Origin: an uncultured Bacteroidales bacterium
Lineage (GTDB): Bacteria; Bacteroidota; Bacteroidia; Bacteroidales; UBA932
DNA length: 64,000 nt
Reading direction: 5' to 3'
NCBI GenBank assembly: GCA_944322585.1
Contig: CALUPB010000003.1
Span: 62,001-126,000, forward strand
Shown here piece after piece: positions 25,977 to 35,469 of this stretch. Below the pieces are notes generated by a model. That model saw nothing but the letters and a program-made list of their open reading frames with translations, was not told the origin of the DNA and searched no databases. Numbering within the stretch: the stretch's first letter is position 1; the number at the start of each line of letters is the position of its first letter. The translations under genes were made by a program, and so were the position numbers.

Positions 25977-27299
25977 ATGGGAACGACACGAACGGATTCA
26001 AAGGAGCCCGTAAAGGGCGGCAGGACAAACGGCTGGCTCGCATTGAGTCCGCTGGCCGTATTTCTCGTCGTGTACCTTGTCTCCTCGGTCATGGCAGGGG
26101 ATTTCTACAGCATCCCGATAGCCTCCGCCTTCCTCATCGCTTCATGCTATGCCATAGCCATCACCAAGGGGGAGAAGGGCATCGAAGGGCGCATCGCCAT
26201 ATTCTCCAGAGGAGCCGGGGACAGGAATGTCCTCCTGATGATATGGATATTCGTTCTTGCGGGAGCGTTCGCCAGCACGGCCAAGGATATCGGTGCCATA
26301 GAAGCCACTGTCAATCTCACCCTCAGAATCCTCCCGGGGAATCTGCTCTATGCCGGGATTTTCATTGCCTCATGTTTCATCTCGATGTCCATAGGTACGA
26401 GTGTGGGCACCATAGTGGCACTCATTCCGGTAACGGCCGGGCTCGCCGCAGAGACAGGGACTTCCGCTGCATTCATGGCCGCAATAGTGACGGGAGGAGC
26501 CTTCTTCGGAGACAATCTGTCTTTCATATCCGACACCACCATCGCCTCCACCAGGACACAGGGCTGCTCCATGCAGGACAAGTTCAGGGTAAACATAATG
26601 CTTGCCGCCCCGGCCGCAATACTCGTGGCGGCGGTCTATATCCTTATGGGTCAAGGAATCGAGACCACCGCACCTGCAGAACCTGTAGAATGGTTCAGAC
26701 TCATCCCTTACATTCTCATAATCGTACTGGCCGTATCCGGCATCAATGTAGTGCTCACCTTAGCGGTCGGGATAGGCGTCAATGCCGTGATAGGCTTCAC
26801 CGACGGTTCGCTCACATGGTCGGGCTGGCTCAGTGCGATCGGAGACGGTATAGGCAGCATGGGAGAACTGATAATAGTCACGATGCTTGCCGGAGGCATG
26901 CTGGAACTCATAAGGCATAACGGAGGAATAGATTTCATTATCAGACTGATGACAAGACATATCAAGGGCAAGCGCGGAGCGGAGTTCAGCATCGCGGCCC
27001 TCGTAAGCCTTGCCAACCTCTGCACAGCCAACAACACCATCGCCATCATCACCACGGGAAGCATGGCAAAGGACATCACGTCCCGATACGGTCTCGATCC
27101 CCGCAAGAGCGCCAGTATCCTCGATACGTTCTCATGTATCGTCCAGGGCTTTCTGCCATACGGAGCCCAACTGCTGATGGCTTCGGGACTCGCCTCTGTC
27201 TCCGCGATAGACATCATCCCCCACCTCTACTACCCTGCCGCCCTCGGAGCCGTCTCCATACTCGCCATCCTCTTCCGCTACCCTAAAAAATACTCATGA
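25977..27299 (+). CDS. NhaC-family Na+/H+ antiporter
   Basis: A 440-residue inner-membrane protein with about 11 hydrophobic segments. It has the NhaC-like pattern: ISMSIGTSVGTIVALIPV, GGAFFGDNLSFISDTTIAST, and a pseudo-repeated C-terminal half with LANLCTANNTIAIITTGSMAKDI. It should exchange sodium (or an organic cation/anion pair) for protons. The start is uncertain: an upstream TTG at 25953 adds eight residues, but the ATG at 25977 is ordinary. It ends 36 bases before the sigma factor gene, with no evident functional link. Confidence 0.85.
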   Translation: MGTTRTDSKEPVKGGRTNGWLALSPLAVFLVVYLVSSVMAGDFYSIPIASAFLIASCYAIAITKGEKGIEGRIAIFSRGAGDRNVLLMIWIFVLAGAFASTAKDIGAIEATVNLTLRILPGNLLYAGIFIASCFISMSIGTSVGTIVALIPVTAGLAAETGTSAAFMAAIVTGGAFFGDNLSFISDTTIASTRTQGCSMQDKFRVNIMLAAPAAILVAAVYILMGQGIETTAPAEPVEWFRLIPYILIIVLAVSGINVVLTLAVGIGVNAVIGFTDGSLTWSGWLSAIGDGIGSMGELIIVTMLAGGMLELIRHNGGIDFIIRLMTRHIKGKRGAEFSIAALVSLANLCTANNTIAIITTGSMAKDITSRYGLDPRKSASILDTFSCIVQGFLPYGAQLLMASGLASVSAIDIIPHLYYPAALGAVSILAILFRYPKKYS

Positions 27300-27335
27300 A
27301 CGAACATAAGGATTTCCAGCCAGTTTCCACTGCCT

Positions 27336-27920
27336 ATGACCGAAAACATAAATATAGATGAAACTGTCATTGCCGGCATCAACAGAGGCAATGAAGATGC
27401 TTTCACACAGCTTTACAATGCATATTTCACATATCTGTGCATATGTGCGACCGCATTTATCCATGACAGTTCCAGAGCCCAGGACATTGTGAACGAACTG
27501 TTTGTCAGAATATGGCTCCACAGGGGGTCTTTGCGGTGGCCGGTTCACGGCTACCTGACAAGTTCACTGCGCAATGCATGTCTGAACGAACTGCGTAACA
27601 GGAAGGAAAAGAACAGTCCCATTGACAGTGAACTTCTGGAATTCGCATGCGCCCAATGTTCGCACACCCCATTACAATACACTGAATATCTGCAACTTGT
27701 ATCCACTGTCAATAAAATATCCGCATCTTTGCCGTCCAAATGCAGGAACATATTCCGCATGTATTTCCATGAAGGCCTTTCCTCCAAGGAAATAGCGACC
27801 AGACTACATCTTTCACCGAGCACCGTCCGTGTACAGATAAAAATTGCCTTGGACAGGATACGCGAAGAAATCGGGCAGACATATCTGATACTGCTCCTGC
27901 TGAACGGTCTTTTACATTAA
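27336..27920 (+). CDS. ECF sigma-70 factor (Bacteroides expansion type)
   Basis: A 194-residue sigma factor with sigma region 2 (FTQLYNAYFTYLCICATAFIHDSSRAQDIVNELFVRIW) and region 4 (LPSKCRNIFRMYFHEGLSSKEIATRLHLSPSTVRVQIKIAL). The hydrophobic C-terminal tail is typical of the group paired with FecR anti-sigma factors. It probably transcribes the downstream beta-glucan PUL when the SusC STN domain signals substrate through FecR. A 126-base gap separates it from fecR. Confidence 0.92.
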   Translation: MTENINIDETVIAGINRGNEDAFTQLYNAYFTYLCICATAFIHDSSRAQDIVNELFVRIWLHRGSLRWPVHGYLTSSLRNACLNELRNRKEKNSPIDSELLEFACAQCSHTPLQYTEYLQLVSTVNKISASLPSKCRNIFRMYFHEGLSSKEIATRLHLSPSTVRVQIKIALDRIREEIGQTYLILLLLNGLLH

Positions 27921-27977
27921 TACAGGTTACGGTGACATTTCCTGAAAAATCATGGCCGTACAGAATTTTTGAAAAAA

Positions 27978-27996
27978 TTCAAAACAGCTTCTTAAA
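27978..27996 (-). repeat. AGAAGCTG dispersed motif before fecR
   Basis: TTCAAAACAGCTTCTTAAA, identical to the right arm of the palindrome at 25823-25841, lies 50 bases before the anti-sigma factor start. Confidence 0.5.
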
Positions 27997-28046
27997 CATT
28001 TACTGCCGCTCATGTGTATTATAGGCGATATCTATAATACTACATA

Positions 28047-29063
28047 ATGAAAGACTCGGGGACAAAAGATTTCAATCTGCTGGCAACAGGTTACCTTTCA
28101 GGAACATTGACCGATCAGGAAAAAAGGGAATTCCTGACAATGATACGGTCTTCCAGACAATATGCCGGACAATTCAGAAAAATAAGTGCTGCATATGCCG
28201 GCTCATACATATCCCATTTTGAATCCGTCAAAAACGACAATCTGCATAATATAACCCGCATCCTGTCCTTCAGGACAGAAAAGGATCGGATGCGTACGGC
28301 GAAGAGAAGACGCCGGCTGTTCAGCGCCGCCGCCATTATAGTATTCGTATTGGCCACCTTTACTGCCGGATATTACATGCTGTACGATATACAGGCATTG
28401 CGGATAGCGGAAAACAGGACAGTCGAATTTACGGTACCGCTTGGTTCCCGATCCAAGGCAATGCTTCCCGACAGCAGCACAGTATGGCTCAATTCAGGCT
28501 CAATCCTCAGGTATACAGCCGATTTCGGAAGAAAAAACAGGAAAGTCACTCTTGACGGCGAAGGCTATTTCGAAATTGCGGAAAACAGGACAAAACCTTT
28601 CATCGTGACTGCCGACAATATAGACGTCAAAGTTACCGGGACAGTCTTCAATCTGCGGAATTATACGGGTGACAACACTATCGAACTGGATCTGCTCGAA
28701 GGCAGCGTATCTGTCACCGAAACGGGATCCGGCAAGACATTCAACCTGACTCCGGACCAGAACATGACATACGACAGGGGATCCGGCCGGTTAGACATCG
28801 TAAATACGGATGCCTCCAAATCTGCTCTATGGACGACAGGGAAACTCTATTTTGTCAATACACCGCTTTCTGAACTGCTCAAAGACATAGAACGCAGCTA
28901 TGACGTACAGATTTCAATCCATAGCCGCCATATCCCTGAAGAGCGGTTTTCAGGAAGTATCAGTCTGTCTCTCCCTATAAACGAGGTACTCGACTACATA
29001 GATGTGGACAATAAGTATGAAAAAGTCTTCCACGGGAACAGAATTACCATGACTGACAGATAA
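28047..29063 (+). CDS. FecR-family anti-sigma factor
   Basis: A 338-residue inner-membrane protein. The N-terminal ~90 residues face the cytoplasm and bind the sigma factor. A single membrane helix follows basic residues (RRRRLFSAAAIIVFVLATF). The periplasmic part carries the FecR domain (VPLGSRSKAMLPDSSTVWLNSGSILRY, LDGEGYFEI, VTGTVFNLRNY) and the C-terminal domain ending KVFHGNRITMT that contacts the STN domain. It lies between the sigma factor and the STN-containing SusC. Confidence 0.92.
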   Translation: MKDSGTKDFNLLATGYLSGTLTDQEKREFLTMIRSSRQYAGQFRKISAAYAGSYISHFESVKNDNLHNITRILSFRTEKDRMRTAKRRRRLFSAAAIIVFVLATFTAGYYMLYDIQALRIAENRTVEFTVPLGSRSKAMLPDSSTVWLNSGSILRYTADFGRKNRKVTLDGEGYFEIAENRTKPFIVTADNIDVKVTGTVFNLRNYTGDNTIELDLLEGSVSVTETGSGKTFNLTPDQNMTYDRGSGRLDIVNTDASKSALWTTGKLYFVNTPLSELLKDIERSYDVQISIHSRHIPEERFSGSISLSLPINEVLDYIDVDNKYEKVFHGNRITMTDR

Positions 29064-29098
29064 CGATACGGGAACACTATAACTAATACACCATAACG

Positions 29099-32000
29099 AT
29101 GAAAACTCAAATCTTCCGAAACTGTCTTGCAGACATTCTCTGCACTATGGCAGTATTCCTGTCATTCATCTGGAGTATTCCCGATGCATATGCCACGGAC
29201 TCCGGACAGGTACAGGAGCCAAAGATCACCGTAATCTGTTCCGGGAAGACCGTAGAATGGGTTCTGGATCAGATCCGGGAACAGACACAGTACAGCATTC
29301 TGGTACGTAACAATGATGTCGACCTGAAACGGGAGGTCTCTCTTGATGCGAAAGAATGGACTATCAGCCGGATTCTGAAAACCATGTTCGGAGAAACCGA
29401 CATCAGATGGGAAATATCGGGAACACGTATATCCATCTACAGACCGATGAATTCCCATGTCAGGAAAGATGAAAATCTCATCCGTATTTCAGGTAAAGTC
29501 TCAGACAGACAAGGAAATCCCGTAATCGGAGCTACTGTAATGGTTGAAGGTACGACAAACGGGACTTCAAGCGACTCCGAAGGAATCTGGACATTATATA
29601 TTGATGATACGGATCAGCATCTGGTCGTCTCCTGCATAGGATACAAGACCGGAAGGACCGGTATAGGTTCCGACAGGGAATTCTACATTGTTCTGGACGA
29701 AGACACCGCCATGCTTGACGAGATTGTCGTAGTAGGGTATGGAATCCAGAAAAAAAGCGTAGTGACTGCGGCAATAAGCAGTGTAAAGGGAGACGAACTG
29801 TCAATTGTCACCCCGACAAGCATGGACAACGTACTCAAGGGTATGGTCTCCGGAGTCAGTATAATTTCGGCTTCAGGACAACCGGGAGAAGGTGCCAGAA
29901 TAAGGGTCAGAGGTACCGGAACCATCAATGACAGCAATCCCCTGTATATCGTGGACGGGATGCCCGTATCCGGAGGCATTGCCTATCTGAATCCTGCCGA
30001 TATAGAATCTGTTGAAGTGTTGAAAGATGCCGCTTCCGCTGCAATCTACGGATCGAGAGGTGCAAACGGTGTTATCCTCGTGACGACCCGTCGTGGAACG
30101 GAAGGGAAAGCATCCGTCTCCTATAATTTCTCCTATGGATGGCAGAATGCATGGAGGAAACTTGATATGCTGAACGCCACGGAATACGCCGTGCTTGCCA
30201 ACGAGATGGCCATGAATGACGGCAACGCCCCGCAATATCCGGATCCTGCATCATTCGGAGACGGGACAGACTGGCAAAAAGAAATCGAGAACAGGAATGC
30301 ACCAGTCATCAATCACAATATCAGTGTATCAGGAGGCAACAACTGGAGCAATTACTATATCTCCGCCGGCTATCTCTATCAGGAAGGTATCATAGGAGGA
30401 AACTATAACAACTCCAATTATGAACGTCTGACGTTGAGAGCCAACAACAACTCCAGCCTTTTCGACGTATCGGACAAACGGGACTGGCTGAACTCCATGC
30501 GTATCGGAACAAACATCTCATATACCCATGACAAATCACGGTCCATCTCGTCAAACAGCGAGCGGGGTACCGTACTCGGAAGTGCCCTTGCACTGTCTCC
30601 GATGTTGCCGGTCTATGCAGAAAACCCCGAAGAACTTCTTGCCGAACATCCTGCTGCTGTAACCGATGCTGACGGACGTCCGTTCGCCATTGCCGGAGAC
30701 AGTTTCGCAATGATGCCTAACCCCGTAGCCCTGCTCAACATCCCGTCGGACACGAATCTGTCAGACAAACTCGTTGCAAACATGAATCTCGAATTGGAGA
30801 TATACAGAGGGTTGATCTTCAAGACCTCAATAGGCGGTACATTGGAAATATACTCCAATGATGGCTATGAACTGCCGTATTACCTCAACAGCAACAAACA
30901 AAGCGAATCATCTTCAGTGTGGTCGACTGTCACCAAAGGCTTTTCCTGGCAGATAGAAAACACCCTGTCCTATAATTTCACCTTATCAGGCAGGCATAAC
31001 TTCTCTCTTCTCGCCGGGCAGAGCGCCTCATCCCAATGGGACAGTTACCTCAGCGGGACGAGTTTCCAGATAAGGGATGCCTCACAGCCATGGATCGACG
31101 CCACGGACCAGGACATCTACATGAGAAGCACAAGCGGCTCCCCGTCCCCATACAGCAGGCTCGCATCATATTTCGGCAGGATAGGATACAATTTCGATGA
31201 ACGGTACATGATAGAGTTCACTTTCCGCCGGGACGGCTCCTCCAATTTCTCCCCCGAGAACAAATGGGCAAACTTCCCGTCCGTCTCTGCGGGATGGAAC
31301 ATCACCAACGAACCCTTCATGGCAAACAGACCATCATTCCTGACAGCTCTGAAACTCAGGGCAAGCTGGGGTCTGAACGGCAACCAGAATATCAGTGCAT
31401 TCCGCTATACATCAATGATGGAAGGAGGTGCAGACTATATTCTCGGTATCGGAGACATGACAGCAATAGCGCCGGGATCGGTTCCACAGACCTATGCGAA
31501 TGCCGACCTTAAATGGGAAGAATCCGAGCAAACCGACGTAGGACTTGATGTCCTGCTGTTCGACAACCGTCTTTCTCTCGGGCTTGACTGGTACAGAAAA
31601 CGCACAAACGGAATGCTCATGGAAATGGCTCTTCCGGGATATATAGGAAACAACAGACCTTACGGCAATGTCGGAGACATGCAGAACAGCGGTTTCGAAT
31701 TCGACATCTCGTTCCGAACCTGCATTTCAGAGGTCAACATCAATATTGGAGCCAACGGCTCATACAATAAAAACCGGCTTATCCGGCTCGGAAATGAAAC
31801 AGGGACACAGAACTACGATGAAGTTCTCGGACTCGGAGTCATTTCAAGAGCCGAAAACGGAGAACCGTTCCCGTTCTTTTACGGGTGGAAGACAGCCGGC
31901 ATATTCCAAAACAAAGAACAAATTGCCGGATATGTCAATTCCGACGGAGAACTTCTCCAGCCCGATGCAGTGCCGGGAGACGTCATCTTCATAGACTATA

Positions 32001-32545
32001 ACGGAGATGGGGTCATTGATGACGGAGACAGGACAAAACTGGGCAAAGGCACGCCGGACTGGACTTTAGGATTCAACATCGGTCTGGAATGGAAAGGAAT
32101 AGATTTCAACGCCTTTTTCCACGCCATGGCAGGCAATGACATTTATGATGCATCCCGCAGATATGACAATTCATACGTGAACATGCCGAGTTACATGCTG
32201 AACCGCTGGTGCGGACCGGGCACTTCAAGCCGCTGGCCGAGACTTACTTCATCCGGAGGAGGAGGCCCTAACCAGAACTACCGTTCTTCCGACCTGTTCG
32301 TATATGATGGCTCGTTTCTCAGGCTGCGCAGCCTCCAGATAGGCTATACAGTTCCTGACGGACTGACACGCAAGATCTTCATAAAGAGATTCCGCATATA
32401 CTTCAGTGCTGAAAATCTCTTCACTTTGACAGGATACCACGGACTGGATCCTGAAATATCCTCAGGAGGCACGTCCGTAGGTATAGACAAAGGTATCTAC
32501 CCTCAACCGAGGACACTTACCGTAGGTGCCAATATCATTTTCTGA
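29099..32545 (+). CDS. SusC-family transporter with STN signalling domain (beta-glucan PUL)
   Basis: A 1148-residue outer-membrane importer, longer than the SusC at 13547 because of an STN domain (about residues 42-115; KITVICSGKTVEWVLDQI...). The STN domain touches FecR in the periplasm and reports ligand. A carboxypeptidase-regulatory-like domain (ISGKVSDRQGNPVIGATVMV), the plug (EIVVVGYGIQKKSVVTAAIS, IYGSRGANGVILVTTRRG) and a C-terminal barrel ending in ANIIF follow. Gene order and the GH16 enzyme suggest a beta-glucan such as laminarin or lichenan. Confidence 0.95.
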   Translation: MKTQIFRNCLADILCTMAVFLSFIWSIPDAYATDSGQVQEPKITVICSGKTVEWVLDQIREQTQYSILVRNNDVDLKREVSLDAKEWTISRILKTMFGETDIRWEISGTRISIYRPMNSHVRKDENLIRISGKVSDRQGNPVIGATVMVEGTTNGTSSDSEGIWTLYIDDTDQHLVVSCIGYKTGRTGIGSDREFYIVLDEDTAMLDEIVVVGYGIQKKSVVTAAISSVKGDELSIVTPTSMDNVLKGMVSGVSIISASGQPGEGARIRVRGTGTINDSNPLYIVDGMPVSGGIAYLNPADIESVEVLKDAASAAIYGSRGANGVILVTTRRGTEGKASVSYNFSYGWQNAWRKLDMLNATEYAVLANEMAMNDGNAPQYPDPASFGDGTDWQKEIENRNAPVINHNISVSGGNNWSNYYISAGYLYQEGIIGGNYNNSNYERLTLRANNNSSLFDVSDKRDWLNSMRIGTNISYTHDKSRSISSNSERGTVLGSALALSPMLPVYAENPEELLAEHPAAVTDADGRPFAIAGDSFAMMPNPVALLNIPSDTNLSDKLVANMNLELEIYRGLIFKTSIGGTLEIYSNDGYELPYYLNSNKQSESSSVWSTVTKGFSWQIENTLSYNFTLSGRHNFSLLAGQSASSQWDSYLSGTSFQIRDASQPWIDATDQDIYMRSTSGSPSPYSRLASYFGRIGYNFDERYMIEFTFRRDGSSNFSPENKWANFPSVSAGWNITNEPFMANRPSFLTALKLRASWGLNGNQNISAFRYTSMMEGGADYILGIGDMTAIAPGSVPQTYANADLKWEESEQTDVGLDVLLFDNRLSLGLDWYRKRTNGMLMEMALPGYIGNNRPYGNVGDMQNSGFEFDISFRTCISEVNINIGANGSYNKNRLIRLGNETGTQNYDEVLGLGVISRAENGEPFPFFYGWKTAGIFQNKEQIAGYVNSDGELLQPDAVPGDVIFIDYNGDGVIDDGDRTKLGKGTPDWTLGFNIGLEWKGIDFNAFFHAMAGNDIYDASRRYDNSYVNMPSYMLNRWCGPGTSSRWPRLTSSGGGGPNQNYRSSDLFVYDGSFLRLRSLQIGYTVPDGLTRKIFIKRFRIYFSAENLFTLTGYHGLDPEISSGGTSVGIDKGIYPQPRTLTVGANIIF

Positions 32546-32614
32546 ATCAATGCCAATCATTCGTACCGGCATGACACCGTGCAATTTGCCGGGCTGACAT
32601 CAAATTATAATGAC

Positions 32615-34147
32615 ATGAAGAAAACACTTTGTATCTGTATAACGGTCCTGAGTTTCACCTGTTGTACCACCGCTTTTCTCGAGGTGGAGCCTACAACTAC
32701 AATTCCTACTGATAATTTCTACAGGACTGAAGACGACATGACAAAAGCTCTGATTGCAGCCTATGCGCCTATGCAATGGCTCGACTATTCATACGGAGAA
32801 TACCATCCTGTACAGTTCCTTTCAGACATCATCGCCGACGACTACAACGGAGTAGGAGGAAGCAGTGAGAATGACAACCCGTACATGCACCTCATCCGCC
32901 GGTTCCAGCTTACAGCCGAAATGTCCCCCATAGGACTTTGGAACACTCTTTATGCCGGGGTCTACAGGGCCAACCAGGTAATAGACAACATGGATAAGGC
33001 GGAGGGCATATCCGGACAGGCCCGCAACAGGATACTTGCCGAAGCCCATACACTCAGAGCGTTCTATTATAACTGGCTATGGAGGTTCTGGGGCAACATA
33101 CCATATTACACTGAAAACCCTGACGGATACGAAACAGACTATATTGTCACTCAATATACTGCTGATGAAGTATACGCAAAGATTATGGAAGACCTTGATT
33201 TCGCCACATCCGCGGGATACCTGCCGGAAGCTGTTCCACGCAGTGAAGTCGGACGGTTTACACGATATGCGGCATACATGCTGAGGTCAAATGTAATCAT
33301 GCTTCAGGGAGACGAGACGCAATACGGTTCCGCGCTGAATCAGATGCGTGAAATCATATCATCCGGAATCTATGCCCTGACACCTCGGTTTGCCGACATA
33401 TGGACTGACGGAGAAGAATGGAATTCCGAATCCATCTTCGAGATCAATTATTCGGACAAGCCTTCGAACAGGACATGGGACAATCCCTATAATCCCGGAG
33501 GAACCGTATATCCTACCTTTATCTGTCCGGATTCATATAAAGGGTCTCTCCTCGCCAGCGAAGGATACGGCTTCGGCCCTGTTTCACCTGCACTGTATGC
33601 CCTCTATGACGCGAGAGATTCCAGGCGGGACGGTACGATACTGGATTTCGCAATACGGAAGACTTTGGGAGAGAGCTATAATGCAAGACTTGACGACAGC
33701 GGATATTTCAACATAAAATATGCAGGCCGGAACGGAGGACACAGCGATTATATAGGTTCCGAGGGAGGCGAACTGAATTTCCGTACCAACATAAGGGTAT
33801 GGAGATATTCTGAAACCCTGCTGACAGCAGCCGAACTGATAATAAGAACCGGAGGCAGCCAGAACGAAGCAGACGAACTGCTCAACAGGGTCAGGGCAAG
33901 GGCATTCAACACCACTGTCGACAGACTTTCATCAGAACTGAAAAGGGCAGCCACATTGGACAATCTCCTTGAAGAAAACCGGCTGGAATTTGCCTGTGAA
34001 GGGCACCGTTTCTGGGATCTTGTCCGTTTCGGGAAAGATATTGAAGTGCTCGGGAGCCGTGGGTACACAGCGTCAAAGCGCTATCTGCCGATCCCTCAAT
34101 CCGAAATCGACAGGGCGGAAAATACCCTGACACAGAATCCGTATTGA
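32615..34147 (+). CDS. SusD-family surface glycan-binding lipoprotein (beta-glucan PUL)
   Basis: A 510-residue lipoprotein. The ATG at 32615 begins MKKTLCICITVLSFTCC, a good lipoprotein signal, so the longer frame from 32579 is rejected. SusD features are FYRTEDDMTKALIAAYAPM, EAHTLRAFYYNWLWRFWGNIPY and ENRLEFACEGHRFWDLVRFGK near the end, finishing LPIPQSEIDRAENTLTQNPY. It works with the SusC at 29099-32545. Confidence 0.95.
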   Translation: MKKTLCICITVLSFTCCTTAFLEVEPTTTIPTDNFYRTEDDMTKALIAAYAPMQWLDYSYGEYHPVQFLSDIIADDYNGVGGSSENDNPYMHLIRRFQLTAEMSPIGLWNTLYAGVYRANQVIDNMDKAEGISGQARNRILAEAHTLRAFYYNWLWRFWGNIPYYTENPDGYETDYIVTQYTADEVYAKIMEDLDFATSAGYLPEAVPRSEVGRFTRYAAYMLRSNVIMLQGDETQYGSALNQMREIISSGIYALTPRFADIWTDGEEWNSESIFEINYSDKPSNRTWDNPYNPGGTVYPTFICPDSYKGSLLASEGYGFGPVSPALYALYDARDSRRDGTILDFAIRKTLGESYNARLDDSGYFNIKYAGRNGGHSDYIGSEGGELNFRTNIRVWRYSETLLTAAELIIRTGGSQNEADELLNRVRARAFNTTVDRLSSELKRAATLDNLLEENRLEFACEGHRFWDLVRFGKDIEVLGSRGYTASKRYLPIPQSEIDRAENTLTQNPY

Positions 34148-34169
34148 AAACCATATAATTTTAATAAAC

Positions 34170-35423
34170 ATGAAATACACAACCATATTTACTGTACTGG
34201 CATTATCTGCTTCATTAATGTTCCACAATTCCTGCAAGATGGAGACGGGCTCTCTCGGGGAGGTTCCGGTCGTGACGGAAGACATGTATTCCATAGAAGT
34301 GGCATCCGACGGTTCAGGAACTGTCTCATTTGAATTTACAGGATATGGAATGACACCATATTGGAAAATCACCAGATCTGAAGACAATGTCTACACCTCT
34401 ACGGAACGGTCCTTTACCCTGACATTCCCCCTGAGCGGGACTTACACAGGCTCGATAAGCGCCTACGGTCCGGGAGGAACAGGCAACTCCTTGGACTTCT
34501 CGTTCTCGGTCGAGGTCACCGTTCTGTCGGAAAATGAAAGGATACTCACAGCCCACAGCTGGAAAATCACAAACTATGGATGGTACGGAGATGGCTGGGA
34601 ATATTTCACGGGTGAAGTTCCTGATTTCAATTCCGATGATATCCTCACATTCAATGAAGACCATTCATTCACCCTTGATGTCGGAGACACTCCTAAAATA
34701 TACAGGGATGATTCTCAAGAATATGAATATACACCGACAGGCAACGAGACATGGGTGCTTATGGAAGACGGATCATCGGTATCTCTCCAGTTCGGTGGAG
34801 GCGGGTTTCCGGGAATGCTGTCGGATGATACCGGCATCAACGGTCTGTACTCCATAACGGCCCTGACCGACAATGAAGTACGCATAGAATTCTGGCAGGC
34901 AGACAAAGATCAATATCTTGTAGTATTTCTCGGCCCTCTCGATTCAGTTCAAGAACCTGAACCGGATCCGGAACCCGAAATCGCCCCTGTCGCCCCTTCC
35001 GATGAAAAGATTGCCATACTTACCGGGAGCATATGGAAACCGGGACCGGAATATGGATATAATTATGGGTCAGATGATTTTTACACGACTGCTCCCGAAA
35101 GCCATGACGACCGCCTGACATTCCAAGCAGACGGAAGACTTACAATCAGTGCCGGTGAAGATGGAATAATGTACACCGACGAAGGATTCGTGAGAGACTT
35201 CCATGCTACCGGAGAGGAAGGATGGATTCTGGGGACAAATGCCGACGGCGTCCTCTGTCTGCAATTTACGAATGGCGGGTTCCCTCTTATCAGACCAGGC
35301 TATTCAACTGACGGCCAGACATATGAAGTCAATACTATAACAGAAGAAACCCTGCGTCTGCACTGGCCATACGGAGACGGAGGCTATCTGGTAATCATCC
35401 TTGTCCCGGCCGATGAACAATAA
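34170..35423 (+). CDS. Surface glycan-binding lipoprotein with PKD-like domain and two repeated modules
   Basis: A 417-residue lipoprotein (MKYTTIFTVLALSASLMFHNSC). A PKD/Ig-like domain (about 40-120) is followed by two homologous ~130-residue modules. Each opens with a W-containing strand (ILTAHSWKITNYGWYGDGW; ILTGSIWKPGPEYGYNYG), then DDILTF/DDRLTF, GNETWVL/GEEGWIL, LQFGGGGFPGM/LQFTNGGFPLI, and a terminal hydrophobic strand. A proline/acidic linker (EPEPDPEPE) separates them. Position after susD and before the GH16 gene is typical of a surface glycan-binding protein. Binding is inferred; no catalytic motif is visible. Confidence 0.7.
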   Translation: MKYTTIFTVLALSASLMFHNSCKMETGSLGEVPVVTEDMYSIEVASDGSGTVSFEFTGYGMTPYWKITRSEDNVYTSTERSFTLTFPLSGTYTGSISAYGPGGTGNSLDFSFSVEVTVLSENERILTAHSWKITNYGWYGDGWEYFTGEVPDFNSDDILTFNEDHSFTLDVGDTPKIYRDDSQEYEYTPTGNETWVLMEDGSSVSLQFGGGGFPGMLSDDTGINGLYSITALTDNEVRIEFWQADKDQYLVVFLGPLDSVQEPEPDPEPEIAPVAPSDEKIAILTGSIWKPGPEYGYNYGSDDFYTTAPESHDDRLTFQADGRLTISAGEDGIMYTDEGFVRDFHATGEEGWILGTNADGVLCLQFTNGGFPLIRPGYSTDGQTYEVNTITEETLRLHWPYGDGGYLVIILVPADEQ

Positions 35424-35469
35424 GGAGGACAAACCAAATGAAAATCATGTATCAAAACAATACATCAAT

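Noticed and set aside
25868-26920. A 350-codon frame rich in Arg and His overlapping the antiporter gene
   Set aside because: It is an alternative frame of the NhaC-type gene, whose own frame has clear membrane segments and family motifs.
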